NCBI GenBank assembly: GCA_033032175.1
Contig: CM065334.1
Location: forward strand, 6,879,705 to 6,943,704
Direction of reading: 5' to 3'
Length of the DNA: 64,000 nucleotides
Origin: Saturnia japonica
Lineage: Eukaryota > Arthropoda > Insecta > Lepidoptera > Saturniidae
Both the position numbers and the translations under genes were made by a program. The notes below the pieces were generated by a model. It was not told the origin of the DNA, made no database searches, and saw nothing but the letters and a program-made list of their open reading frames with translations. Of this stretch, positions 1 to 11,847 are shown in pieces (positions within the stretch are counted from its first letter, which is position 1; every line of letters begins with the position of its first letter).

Positions 1-1081
1 TGAGTAGGGTTTCTAGAGCTCATTGGGGTAGAGGATTTCAATAAGGATACCTATTGTATTACAATCGTCCATAGGCTGCGGTGGACGTTTACCATCTGGC
101 GGGCGATCATGGAAGCATAGAAGCGAGGATAAAAAGTGACGCGAATGGAATGACACGGGGACTTTCATTTGACCGAGAGGCATGGTAAGACTGTGAAAAG
201 ATACTTAGGGGCGAAAGTAGTGTGATTATAAAAATTTTAAAAATATATGAGGACACAATTTCACACACGGCCATTTAATTCCGAACTAAACAAAACTTGT
301 AATATGGTAACTAAACAGCTGATATACATACATATATAGATATTTAACATCCAGACACACAACTGACATTTATGCTCATCAAACAAAAGTCGGTCATAGG
401 CGAGGATCGAACCCGCGACCTCTCGGCTCAATAGTAGCGTTGACTACCACTGCACCACGAGGCCTTACAGGCAATACTTTATCAAAAATAGAGGAATAAC
501 GGAAAACTGAACCCGAGTTTCATTGCTTCTTATCTGAACCCCTATAGTACTACATAATTTTAGATATTATAAAAAGAATTGAACGGGAGTAGCACGATTC
601 ACGAGTATGTCCGACCGACAGAATTCTGTAGTCCACGCGAACGAAGTCGCGGGCACAGCTATATAATAGTCATCAAGTGAAAAAAAAAAACTGTCAGTCG
701 TAGGTCTGTACGTCAGAAGCGAAAACTTCTTATCGTGGAGAATAGACGTAACGAGAATCAATATTAAATGTTGGACATCTTTTCACATCATCAAATTCAG
801 CGGCATATAATCTTAAGTGGAAAAAAAAATCCATAAAAAAAACTACTCTCTATATGGCACAGTAAGAAACTCGGAAACTCTTATAAATGGCATTCAGGCA
901 TATCTCTCAGGTATATTATAATACTGTTTGGTTATTATTCCAAATGTCTATTATTAGAAATGAAATTAAAAAATGTCAATATAATTTATAACCTTAAAAA
1001 AATTGCACAAAAATGTATAAAAATTATTTAAAATGATCCAAACCTGTATACGACATTGAAGAATTTAAGGTAATATTCGAA
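1..1081. other. Upstream intergenic region with repeat pieces
   Basis: No gene is seen before the first CDS. The stretch holds a tRNA-headed SINE piece on the minus strand (about 396-466). It also holds a minus-strand piece of the common Lepidoptera repeat ending in 'gcgggcacagct' (about 630-670). The remainder is AT-rich. A promoter for the gene starting at 1082 must lie here, but no clear TATA or initiator can be picked out. Confidence 0.5.
396..466 (-). repeat. SINE head, tRNA-like
   Basis: Read on the minus strand, this stretch has an A-box-like 'tggtgcagtgg' and, about 35 bases on, a B-box-like 'gggttcgatcc', so it looks like an internal Pol III promoter. No good tRNA cloverleaf or CCA-proximal stem closes, so this is a tRNA-derived SINE head rather than a tRNA gene. 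Confidence 0.6.
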
Positions 1082-3296
1082 ATGAATAAACCAGTTACGA
1101 AATTGTTAAAATCGAAATCTTCAAACGGTGCTATAACAATGAAATCGGACAACCGTAAGAATAAGAAAACAAACAGCAATGTCGACTTTCAAACGAGCGC
1201 GATAAAGAAGCGAGGTGTTTATGTCGAAAATAAAGACGAAAAATTGGATATAAATGTTCAAGGTATATTCTGTTTACCCGTCATCACGTCATTGCTCTAA
1301 GGTTGGGATAGCTACGCCCTTGTAGGCTGATAACTAGAATGTCGCTGCTATTTGCTATTATTGCTTTTTCGCTTCTTTTTCCAACTTCTGTTAATTTCTG
1401 GGTAGGTAGTTTGATAAAGTTAGGGTAACTTGAATAGCTTTAGGTATAGAGAAGGACGTATATTGGGATAAAGTTAGACTAAAAAGGTATGGATGTATTG
1501 TGTGAAGAATGCTCTATGTATAAAGCAGTATACAGTGGAAGAAGAAAATTTGTTGTGCCGACCCTACTTAGTCGTGAGATATTAACTAGAAGAAAATTCT
1601 TAGTCGGTAGTTTCGTAAAAAAAGTATAAACAAACTTAATCAAAAATACTGTCCTAATTAAATGAATTCGCAAGCAAGGTAAATCTTTTTTAACTATTAG
1701 AACGATTTGGATTACGGGATATTAGGTAAAACGTGCTTGAAGAATAGGAGTAAAGAAATAACAAAAAAAATTAAGATACAATATAATAAAGTTGATTTTT
1801 TTACAGTCGCAACTCAGTCGAACAAGTTACCGAAACCTCCACCCAGACCTCGGCCTGGAAAGAAAGGTTTCCTAGCATCAGTTTTGACGATTCTGTCTAA
1901 ATCCACAGTCGGTACCCAATACCCCGACCCAGAAGTTGAAACCGTAAAAGATATAAAAAATACTACAAAACAAAAAAGTAATAAAAAGAAACTTATCAAC
2001 TGTAATGAAACAACCATGGATCCTATTAAAGAGAAAAAGAAATACAAATCAAGAATTCTAAATCATAAAATAGATGATAAACTTGTTATTTTGCAGTCTA
2101 CGAAAGAAATCATAAATACACCTTCGATGGATTCAGAACAGAGCCAAGGTGGGGTCAATAACGCACTGAAACCAAGTGGATATTTAGAAAATTATCTAAG
2201 ACAAGGTGTCACTTCTGCTGAAAAGCTTCTAGCTAAAGAAGTATTGGAAGGAAAACAACAAACAAAAGAGAAAATAAGAATCGACAATGACCCGTCAACC
2301 TTGGTAGCTGATATAAATAATAAAGATGACAAAGGACTATATAACTTCTTTGTTGATTTACTAGAAACTACGTTCAGCGTTTACAACCTTAAAGCAGAAC
2401 ATAACGACATAACAGCAGACGTCAGCACTTCAAAATTAGATTTAGAGATTTGTGAGTCAGTCGCTGAAAGACTTAATATAATAGACAAACCAAAATTAAT
2501 TGACGAACGAAATCAAAAACCAACAAAACGCTTCTACTGTATACCTAAAGACCTAGCCATTTGGGATGACACAGAAATTGCCAAACGTTTCACCGACTAC
2601 CCGCATACGACGCCTAAAGAGGAACTTTCAAAAATACCAATTAAAAGAAGATTAAAATCAAATTCTTTTAATTATTCCAAGAAATTACTGACGGAACCCA
2701 ATTCTGAACATTTCGTTTCGAAGAGAAAAACAAATAAAGCTAAAAGAAAGAAATCATTACTTAACTCATTGAAAGAACAGCTGAGAATGGAAGACCAGGC
2801 GTACGAAGAACCTCAAAACATTTTTGTAGCATTAAAACTTATAGCCAGAAATAAACGAAAGTACGAAAAGTCCATACGATTCCTCCAACAGTACAAAGAT
2901 GGAAGTAACGCTTGCAGGTTTCAACGCCGTAAAGTTATTTCGCCAAGTACTCGGAGTACATCACGGAAATTAGTCCCTGAAAGCAATATTATAAGATCAA
3001 CCCGGACGAATAGTCCATCTGTGTATTCGAGGACCGAGAACAAGAAGTCTGAATTAACTACGGATTTTGACATGCAATCTCGACACTCCCTGCAAGTTTT
3101 TGGTTTTGATGACGTATCGAATGCTTTTAAAAGACAGGCGAGTGAAAAAGAAATAACTTTAACGTATCATTCATCTCTCTCGCTTAGCGATCATGATTAC
3201 GATCCAAATGAAACCTTATTGGAATATACGGACAGTGACACAAGTTCAGTTAAGAATTTGCCGTCCGGAAGCCGTGGCTTGCGTTTTGTAAGCTAG
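1082..3296 (+). CDS. Two-exon gene, uncharacterised 556-aa basic protein
   Basis: Exon 1 runs 1082-1262 from an ATG and ends CAAG|gtatat in phase 1. Exon 2 runs 1807-3296 after a strong acceptor (a run of T then acag). The phases match and give 1671 coding bases, 556 residues and a TAG stop. The protein is Lys/Arg/Ser/Thr-rich and looks mostly disordered. Just after the junction is a proline-rich basic segment (PKPPPRPRPGKKG) that could bind SH3 or WW domains. Near the centre is a more structured-looking part (IPKDLAIWDD, residues about 330-340). The C-terminus is acidic and Ser-rich. No signal peptide, membrane segment or catalytic motif is visible, and I do not recognise the family. The exon 2 frame stays open upstream to 1707 but with no ATG there, which supports splicing from exon 1. 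Similarity is expected only in other Lepidoptera. Confidence 0.75.
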
Positions 3297-3435
3297 TACA
3301 GGAGTTTGGGGGAAAAAATTAAAAATTAAACAATTGATTTTTAAATAATTTATTTATTTTTTGCTGTTTTTAAATATTACGTATGAATGTTTTAAAATAC
3401 AGGCATGTGATAAATAAAAAACCTTACGTATTTCT

Positions 3436-3620
3436 TATTTCTCTCGCTTGACGATCACAATTATCATCTAAGTGAAACCTTAGTGGAATATACGGACAGT
3501 GACTTAAATTCAGTTAAGAATTTACCGTCCGGAAGTCGTGGCTGGCGTTTTGAAAGCTAGTACGTGTGTTTAGGAAAAATATTTCAACATTATGTGAAAT
3601 TGATTTATTTTTTACTGTTT
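3436..3620 (+). pseudogene. Decayed tandem copy of the preceding gene's 3' end
   Basis: This stretch repeats 3174-3368, meaning the last ~40 codons, the stop and the start of the 3' UTR, offset by about 262 bases. Shared runs include 'gaatatacggacagtgac' and 'ccgtccggaag'. In the copy the frame is lost near its start (cttagcgat has become cttgacgat) and a TAA appears. It is a local partial duplication that does not code. Confidence 0.75.
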
Positions 3621-4244
3621 AAAATTACTGTTTTCACGATATTTGGGTTTAGGTACGTATTAGAAAAGAGAAGTTTACTTTTTGCGCGTATTTAAAAGTC
3701 TAACATTTAGCATTTTAATTAGCAAATACCAACAACTTACATAATTTATACTGCTGAAGCTACGTGATGGCAAAGTCGCGGGTTCGGCAGAAGAGCGTTG
3801 CGCTCCACTCGAGCGGCGCGGTGGAGAGAGATTAGGTATGTTGTTCTGTTCTGTGGGTGGATGCCCGTTCTTAAAGTCATAATGAAATGATGTAAGTTTT
3901 TAACGCATCACTTGAGAACGGCCGCCTGGACGGATTTAGCTATTTTTTTTTTGTGTTTTAAAATGTTAGTCCAAATTAGGTTTTTAGGGAAAGGGAAATT
4001 AACCGAAAACGTGTAAAATTTTGAAAAACTGTATATATGTTTTTCTACTGAATTTTTTATGAACTCAAGATTTGAAAGATGGATTTGCGTTATTATTTTA
4101 GTGCCATCGGTATAAGATTAAATTTACATAGCAAGTCATGCCTTAGCCATTGTTTATAGCAAATTTCTAGTATTCTGAATCAGTTTGTTGAGAAATGGCA
4201 AGATGGCCGCTTTAGATCCTAAAATTACCACCGCCGACTTATAC

Positions 4245-4530
4245 TGTTGGCACTATTGTTAATTAGGTTGCCTGTCCACTGATGCGGTGCGAGGGAGCGG
4301 AGCTATGTTAAGGTGGGTTTCCACGGTCCGTGGTATTGCAGATTGCCACGCACGGCCGCGGCCGACGAGCACGGAAAACCACGCACCGAACATTAAGGCT
4401 ACAGATTTGTCTGCGCTTCTACAGACGACACTCTTCCCATGGTGCGTCGGTGCGGGCTGGTTCGCGTCCGAACCGTGGGACGCCTTCATGACGCAGTTAG
4501 TCAAAATGCACTTTTTAGTTTTTCTTCCAG
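4245..4530. repeat. GC-rich interspersed repeat, class unknown
   Basis: A GC-rich island in AT-rich DNA starts with 'gtccactgatgcggtgcga'. A degraded match in inverse orientation lies near 7290-7330 (rc 'ccactgcagcggagcggagc'), which suggests a dispersed mobile sequence. Both strands happen to be open here (98 and 92 codons), but neither shows a domain. I treat it as non-coding. Confidence 0.4.
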
Positions 4531-4579
4531 AACTCAAAACAGTTTCAATTGAGCAATCTTATATGTATAATCTATACAT

Positions 4580-5110
4580 ATAAAATGTTTTGTCCTGAAT
4601 GACTGACTAACGGATCAACGCACAGCCTAAATCGCTGATCGTAGAGACCTGAAACTTGGAGGGTGTGTTCTTTGTATGACGTAGGCATTCGATAAGATAG
4701 GATTTTCTGAAATTCTACCCCTGAGGGGGTGAAAAAGAGTGGCAAAGTTTCTGTGGGATAACGTGATTACTGTTAGAACCTTATAAAAATAAGAATAAAA
4801 CTAATTATTGTCTATGGGCATGTCGGTTGTCAAGTCAATGCTGAAAGATAAAAAATGTAACAAGTGGTAGTTGATTTAAATATTTATAATAAAAGAAGAT
4901 GTAAAAAAACTGTTTAATATTATATCATATATTTTTATAACATCGCACAAACAACCAAATAACATCAATTCCTTAGTCCAATCTACTTTAAATTTTGCAT
5001 AAACCTTTTTTAACAGAATTGATGGAAAACATGTTTCGTATTTTATTGAAATTCATCCCCTAACGGGGTTAAAAGGGGTAGAAAGTTATTTTGGCGGTGA
5101 TTTGCTTCGA
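4580..5110 (+). repeat. Lepidoptera interspersed repeat
   Basis: Text such as 'cgctgatcgtagagacctga' and, further on, 'cccctgagggggtgaaaa' and 'cccctaacggggttaaaa' is typical of a dispersed insect repeat with short internal palindromes. No coding potential is seen. The flanks (3620-4245 and 5110-5700) are AT-rich with no gene. Confidence 0.45.
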
Positions 5111-5712
5111 AGTTGATATTGTGGCGCCTCATTCGCCACTATTTTTGTACTGGCTGTTTCTAAACGTTAATATTAAAAATACTTAGGTGATGACATAACA
5201 GAGAGACATAAAAAAATTGAGACTTTTGTTTTCACGTCACGTTATGTACTAAAACCTGTATTATTTTATTACAAAGTAAATGTGCTATAGCTCTACTGAC
5301 TAGCATTATTATTGAACCCGCCAAAATATCAATACTCCTTATTGCTTGTGATTTAATTTACATTTTATTTTGACACATATTTGAAAACTCAATCAGATTT
5401 TATTAAAAAAAGGGTGACCTCACTTAATCTTTAATAAATTAATGACAATTCTACTACAATTTTATTCTCACATTAAAATAACGAATGATTTGATAGTTAT
5501 AAAATCTAATCGCGAATATGAAATTTAAAAAATAACTGTCAGTTTGTTTGTTTATCAGGAAATAACTCATAAAGCTTGACCGATTTTTATAAAAAACGTA
5601 ACTCTGTAATGTATTTAGAATATTTACTGACAAGTGAAAGGATACCAAACTAATCTAAATTATTTTATCTTTACATAATTTTCTATAAAATCAATAAATG
5701 GAAATATAGGTT

Positions 5713-5850
5713 TTTTTGAAGTGAAAACTTCTGTCTAAAGGGAGTAAATTAATGTAAGTCGTCATCAACATGGTCAAGTGACGTGTTAACGATAAACGGA
5801 GTCTTTGTAACAATAGAACCTAAAATATAAGATTTTTTTTTTTAAACCTA
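5713..5850 (+). repeat. 'gaagtgaaaacttc' repeat family, single copy
   Basis: The copy starts with 'ttttttgaagtgaaaacttc' and continues through 'gggagtaaatt' and 'gtcaagtgacgtgttaa' to 'cggagtctttgtaacaat'. Two further copies lie head to tail at 50830-51110. Confidence 0.55.
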
Positions 5851-5993
5851 CAATTACTATGCAATGCGTATTTTATAGTAATTTAGTAGTTATTTTACTA
5901 ACGTGATAAAACAAATTTGTTGTGTGATATTTCGATCTCTTTTCCAACAGTATTCATAGATCGCACTGTACGTACCGGCTTGGTTCAAATTGT

Positions 5994-6345
5994 CACAAAA
6001 TTGGTTGGATATTTATTGTCACACTTAAGTATATTTTCTGAAAGCACTTATATTAATAATTTAAGACTGGGCTTTTATTATTATTTTTAAATATTTTTTA
6101 GATAAATATTAAGGATATTTTTAAATATTTAAATTAGTAACAAAATCTATTTTATCTATATTTCTACGATACGTGTCGTTGTTTGGTATTTTTGGTTACC
6201 AAGATTTGTATTACATTACACTAACCAGACATACTATAAACTCTATAGTATAAAACGTAGGTACACTGGAAAATAATGGTTTACAAAAATAAAGTTACTA
6301 CACAAACTTAGCGTTTCGTAAAGGATGGCAAAACCCAACATTTTT
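5994..6345 (+). repeat. Interspersed repeat, shared with 16475-17065
   Basis: The order of blocks ('cacacttaagtat', 'gggcttttattattattttt', 'taaaggatggcaaaac', 'tttttgtatgccttta') is the same as in 16795-17065. It looks like the 3' part of a retroelement or a Helitron-like family, and no protein is encoded. Confidence 0.5.
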
Positions 6346-6575
6346 GTATGCCTTTATGTATATATATTCCCCTCAGGATTAGGCAGAGGCGTACTAATGT
6401 ATACCCAAAGTTCGCCGAGTATATTTTTTGTCCCATGTAAGTAATAGGGGGTGAGCTTATTGCAATTAATCGGGCACACAGCCAATTTCCGAGCTGCTAC
6501 TAAGAATTTCATAGAAAAACCAAATAACACTTTGCTCGACCTGGGAATCGGAACCAGAACCTCGAGTATAGCCGT
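6346..6575 (-). repeat. SINE, minus strand
   Basis: This is a reverse-complement copy of the SINE body seen at 18063-18255 and 47395-47640. It has the 'attaatgg...ataggctcac' block, the 'cccatgtaagtaatagg' block and the 'gttcgccgagtat' block. A tRNA-like head lies at its right end (6535-6575). It is degraded. Confidence 0.6.
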
Positions 6576-8144
6576 CCAGTCTTCATGTATTTTAGATAAT
6601 ATCGGTATTATTGTTAAACTGTGATACGGATAGAAATTTTAAATTATTTTAGTTGGGTATTATCAAAGTTTAAACGGGTCAAATACCGTACTGTAGGATT
6701 GAGGCGAGGTGAGGTTTTTATTAATAGTTGCTGTTTTTAATACACGAAATATACTACGTGGACGAAGTCGCGGTTGCACAGCTAGTGTACCTATATATTA
6801 GCTTAAAAGAAGTTATTTTAAATCTTAAATACAAATACTTCTAATTACTCTAACCAAATTATTTGCCGTTGCAACTTAACGCACTTGTTTATTTATATAT
6901 GGGGTTCACAATAGACTGAATATAGTTACTTTTAGCATAGCAATAGCATGTAGATTAGGTAAAAGTTGCTAAATTATAGCAAAATTAAAAATTTGATTTG
7001 ATGTTACGAAAAACATGTTTTCCTTCATTATTGTAATTAGGAATTTGTATTTTGATAAAGTCATGTTCAAGATTAGTAATCCAATTGCCTATGCCTCTAT
7101 TTTTTAAATCTTGAATCGCTGCACGGTGGCAGGCAGGTATTTTAGTTGTACGCACTCCGTTTCTCTGCTCCTCTTTCTAGCTCCGCTTCCTCGCTCCGAT
7201 TCCTCGCTCCACATATAAAATGTATGAAATTTGAATAAACCTCGCAAAACCATGTCACTGAGGTGTAACTTAGATTTTTATGCAATACATAGGTCGACAC
7301 AGCTCCGCTCCGCTGCAGTGGATTGGTAGCCTTGCAGTCCTGGAAAAGTTTTCTAGACAAAATCGAGATAGGTGGCGCTGTAGTTGAGTAAATAGCCATT
7401 GATAAAGGAAGAACAAAGTCTGCGAGCGGGGCCAACTATATAGTAATGATTGTAATGAATAAACATTAATCGAAGGGTAACATATAAGGTTATTAAAATA
7501 ATTTTCCCAAATTTCTTTACTTTCAGATGGAGAAGGTACACCTGATTCATGATTGACAAAACAGGTTCTAGCCCAGTACAGGGTCTACAATTTTTCAGGA
7601 GAGAATAAATTAGGCGCGAGATGAAAGTAAAATGACGTTTTATTAAAAACGCAAACTATGTAGGTGGCACCGTAGACCAATAACCAGAGGGGTGGCACCG
7701 TACATAATATAATAGTTGTGGAGCGATACAAAAGTAGGGATGTGAAAAAAAAATCGATTTTCATATAAATCGATTAATAATCAACTATTTTTCATAAAAA
7801 TCGTCTTTTTAATTAAAAAAGTCGATTTTTGAAAAATCTATTCTTTTTCACTGACGGTTTTTTTCTTGATCTATTTTTTTTTTGTGACCCTTCTTACTAA
7901 CTTGCCAACTAGTCCTCTTTATTGAAAACCATTACTGCCATTATCAAGTGAATATAGTGGTAAACAAAATGGTGGCTCCCTTGTTAGAACATTCTAGGGA
8001 GTTTTTGTGGCACATCAAAATGTATGCTTCCAGTTTATATTTATAATCCACTTCACATATGCACAATAACTAAGCTATGTCACACAAAACGCTATCAGTA
8101 TTACATAATATAGGGTCTAAAACATACGGTAATGAATCTTTTAT

Positions 8145-8835
8145 AATATAGTAAAGCTGAAGAGTTTCATTGTCTGTTTGTTTGGTTGAACGCGCTAATC
8201 TCAGGAACTACTTGTTCGAATGAAAAAAAAATTTTTTTTTGTTGGATATCCCATTGTTCGAAGAAGGCTATAGGCTATAATATTACAACACGCTATATAA
8301 TAACACGCTACGACCAATAGGTGTGGACCATCAATGAAAAATGTTGCAAAAACTGGGAAAATTTATTGCTTTCGAGAGCTTCCATTGCATGCGCTGCGTA
8401 AATTGTTAAAGTTACGCAACAACCATGTGTGACGGAATTATTTCTCTTAAAAAGTTTTAAAAAATCTGTTATAACATTTAGCTATCTTTTATGGTTGATT
8501 CAATATAAACTTTTTTGTGGTAATAAAATTTGTTCTAAAATAATGCATTATTTGCAAAAATGTTTCTATAGACATGATATTCATCCTTATTGAAATAAAT
8601 ACAATATTCATCAAAAGTATTTAATTTTGAACAAAATTGTCCTTGACATCAATTGATTTCAATAAATATATTAGGAGATATCACAGTTTTAAAATAAATC
8701 CGCAGCAAAGTAAAGAAAGTTTCAGCTCATTTAGAATTGTATTAAAGGTACCTATGACCCACTCTTTCTAACTCTCTCTCTCTCTCTCTCTCTGTTATGT
8801 GACGCAGACGAAGTTGTGCGGATCAACTAGTTAAA
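8145..8835 (+). repeat. 'aagctgaagagtttgtttg' repeat with (TC)n tract
   Basis: The copy starts at 'gctgaagagtttcattgtc', passes 'ctcaggaactacttgttcg' and 'gaaggctataggctataa', and ends with 'gacgaagttgtgcggatcaa' near 8830. The same family is at 12382-12945. A (TC)n microsatellite of about 12 units lies near 8770-8793. Confidence 0.6.
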
Positions 8836-8965
8836 AATAAAAACCACAAAATGTCACTTCAAGATCCCACCAAAAACTTCAATCGCCCCTATATATCACC
8901 CATAAATATCGTTATTTATAATTAAATAATGAGTTGCTTTTTATTTACGCAATGTAAAATAATTT

Positions 8966-9087
8966 TTAGCTGTGCCCCACGGTTTCACCCGTGTTAGTTT
9001 TATACGACAAACACCGCAACGCCCATGCTCCCGTGTAGAGCCTATCATAATTATTTTTCTTGTCGCAAGTACAAATTATTTGATTTT
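8966..9087 (+). repeat. 'agctgtgccccacggtttcac' repeat fragment
   Basis: This fragment starts with 'agctgtgccccacggtttca' and runs to 'gtcgcaagtacaaattattt'. It matches 48180-48280 and 26150-26220. A mariner fragment directly follows it. Confidence 0.55.
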
Positions 9088-9483
9088 TTTACCAACCAAA
9101 GTCTTCGGACGACCGCGAGGTTCAATTTTCAGGTCGAAATTCCCAGAACGGAAGCGAGCAAACCAATAACAGGTGGTGCGTAGGATTGTAGAGTTAGCTC
9201 CATAAACGTCGTTGATGTTGCGTGCCGCTAGTGCCGCGTTACTGCCACGACGGTACTCATATTCCATAATTACTCGAATTTTTAACGTATCCATGATGAC
9301 AAAAAAGATTGAAATGCGATGAAAATGTAACACTAATCAATAAACAAATTACTACTTTTGGAAAAAGAAATCCATGTTTTTAAAATAAAATTAATTTGAA
9401 ATTAGAATTCTTAGCCATACAACAATTATTTTGATTTGAAATGGCCAGTACTGCAGAACGGTAATTTCATAGGTAAAGACCTA
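9088..9483 (-). pseudogene. Mariner transposon fragment, transposase N-terminus
   Basis: On the minus strand an open segment (about 9085-9320) encodes the paired-type HTH of mariner (Mos1-type) transposases. Recognisable blocks are EYEYRRGSNAALAARNIND, CYWFARFRSGNFD and EPRGRPKTLV. The catalytic DDD core is absent. The right end (9462-9483) carries a TIR that reads taggtctttacctatgaaat on the minus strand. The same TIR bounds the mariner at 52106-53127. The left side is cut where the neighbouring repeat begins. Confidence 0.8.
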
Positions 9484-9696
9484 TTAAATAAATTTTCTAA
9501 AATTTTAAATCCGATTGTTCAACCTTGATTGTCCTTTATACCGGCATGAGCGAAAAGCTTGTTCATTGTGTAACGATAGCGACCGGCGTGGCATGGCGGC
9601 AGAATAACACTTACAGTGCAAATTTGAACAGTAGGTTAATATTACTCTTTTATTCCGTGGGAGAATAGATCATTTTTATAGATAATAAGCATTAGG

Positions 9697-9945
9697 CATT
9701 GTAGCGACATCTTTCTCGCCACATACGAACTAAGAACTAACGCATCCTACATCGCGATATTAAAATTACTCCAAGAATTGAACATAATATATACCAGTTC
9801 CCAAGTCCGGCGAAGCTGTAAAAGCCGTCAGAGGCTCCAGGGCCCCTAAGGCTAACAGAATAAAATCAGTTCTAAAAAAAAGTTGGGCAGTAGCTCGCCA
9901 GACATAACACCCGTCTGGTCGGAGGGTCCTCCCTTTTCAATTCAA
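9697..9945 (+). repeat. 'gtagcgacatct' repeat with inner insertion
   Basis: The outer parts ('gtagcgacatctttctcgcc', 'catcgcgatattaaaattac', then 'cccgtctggtcggagggtcc') match 47128-47280 and, inverted, 25565-25725. Between them (about 9797-9870) is a block seen in reverse at 54585-54655 ('gttagccttaggggccct' on that strand), so this is a nested insertion. Confidence 0.6.
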
Positions 9946-10575
9946 TTTTTAATTATTATAAATGTCAATGGTTTATAGTTCAATTAGTTAAAATTTATAA
10001 AGTAGGTATTTAAAACAAGTTTATAGTTGATATTAACCAGTCATGTGTAATGAAATAAATAGCATTATTTTACTACAAAATTTAGAAAAAGTTTTTTTTT
10101 CAATTCGTATTTTTGTCTTTATTATAAATAGAAAAAAAATAGAAGTAACTAATCTTATTATAAATGACCCAAAATATTTTTGAAATTTTCTACTAGGCAG
10201 TGTAGTTTTTTTGCATTGTGCATCAGTTAGCCAAAACAAGTTTACAATGACAATACACCAAGGTAGTTTATTTTAACTCTGAACTTATGAAGTTATACTA
10301 TGTGATTTTTTTTTGTTTAAAAAGAACTTTTGATAAATGGATTATAGTTAATTGAATCATTAAATAAATAATTATTAATTGTTATTATTCTTATTGAATC
10401 TTTTATAAATATTAATTGATACTTTGGTTATATACTTTTAACTGTATTGATACTGTTCGCCAGAGATAAATAACAATTTCTGTTCGCTTAATACCTGATA
10501 TCGATTTGGTATCGATATTTTTAAAATTTTGTGTATACTTAATTTGTATTCAACTTAGATTTTAAGTACATCACT

Positions 10576-11715
10576 CAGTGTTGTCAAAGCGTTACTTTTG
10601 TAACATTTTGGGTTACTTTAGACCATGTCGCGTTATTCATGCGTTATCACAACACAAAATGTTACTTTTGCGTTACTTTTCGTGGTGAAATATGATTTGA
10701 AGAAAAAAAATTACAGCCAAAAAATTAGGTAAAATGGAACGCAGCCAATTTTAAGATATACTTAAAACTTAACGGGTCTTTCTCGAACATACTCTATTAG
10801 TGATTCATTTTTAAATGAGTATGTTACAGACAACACATGGTAGTCAACCGTCCTTGTAGAATGCTTAAACTAAATAATAAAAATCTAATAAAAAGAACAA
10901 AGTATGGATTTTACTTGTAGTTGTATGTATAAACTATTTACTTTTGGGTATGAACTACTTTAGTATCAAATTAAGTAATATTTTTTGTATACATATGATG
11001 TTTTTTTATATACACTCGACTTATATTACCGGAGGTTCTTTTGATATTTCAGAAATTTCACAATATTAGGTAAATTTTTGTTGTAATATAGATAGGTATT
11101 CAAATAGAGGCGTTTTTCTTTGTTTTTATTGGGCTTGACGCATCCCTCTAGATAGAGTTTAGTTTTCAGCTATGCTTTTTAGAAAAATAGGATCAAATAC
11201 CGAAATATTCTTCGTAGCTTCGGTTTTATGAAAGTATAAATTTAGTATAATTAGCCTCGGTATTTTCGTAAAATTTTATCTGGTCTTACAGTTCGCTCTC
11301 TTATTCCTGCACGGAAAAAGGAAAAAGCAACAAGTGACGTTTACATAGAAAACCCAAACCATGCGTTGTCACTGCAAGTAGCAAGTTTATCTGTGTGTTT
11401 GTATGTAGTTTGTTAACCTTGTTTCCCATAATTAATTTTGATCTCGTTTGACTGAGCTGGTGAATTAGGTGAATAAATGGGGTTTGAATGTAGACAAAGT
11501 ACTTGACATTAATAGTTCCGTTAATGTTGTTGAATATCAAGCGACAGAAAGAAGTGCAGGTAACTACGAATTAACTTATAAATAAGTATAAAATTGCGTT
11601 GTTAGAACAACTGTGAGAATGCGTCACTTTTGTGATCAAAATGTTACTTTTTGAGCAATCCATTCCCATGGTAACTTTTTGCTCTGCTTTTCGCTGTCGG
11701 GCACTGGCAACACTG
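10576..11715. mobile_element. hAT-like non-autonomous element, 1.14 kb
   Basis: The ends are inverted: left 'cagtgttgtcaaagcg', right (reverse complement) 'cagtgttgccagtgcc'. Subterminal stretches repeat 'gttacttttg' on both sides. CAGTGTTG-type ends are usual for hAT elements. I could not confirm an 8-bp target duplication (acatcact versus agatatag). No transposase is encoded. The right end lies only ~130 bases before the ATG of the CENP-H-like gene. Confidence 0.55.
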
Positions 11716-11847
11716 AGATATAGCTATCTAATAAAAGACGGACTATCAGATCGGTTTATTTGAAAATTGAATGCGAGATTCGGATTATGAGTTTGTCTGA
11801 GAGAGAACCTAAATAAGTAGAATTAATAAAATATAGATTTATTAAAA

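Noticed and set aside
396..466. tRNA gene
   Set aside because: Only A and B boxes are present; the cloverleaf stems do not close. The same holds for heads at 47395, 47690, 51430 and 60700, so they are SINE heads.
1814..2047. 77-codon minus-strand ORF
   Set aside because: Shadow of the real plus-strand exon 2; hydrophobic only because it mirrors Lys-rich codons.
4259..4583. Overlapping open frames on both strands (92 and 98 codons)
   Set aside because: GC-rich repeat DNA with few stops; no domain, and part of it recurs elsewhere.
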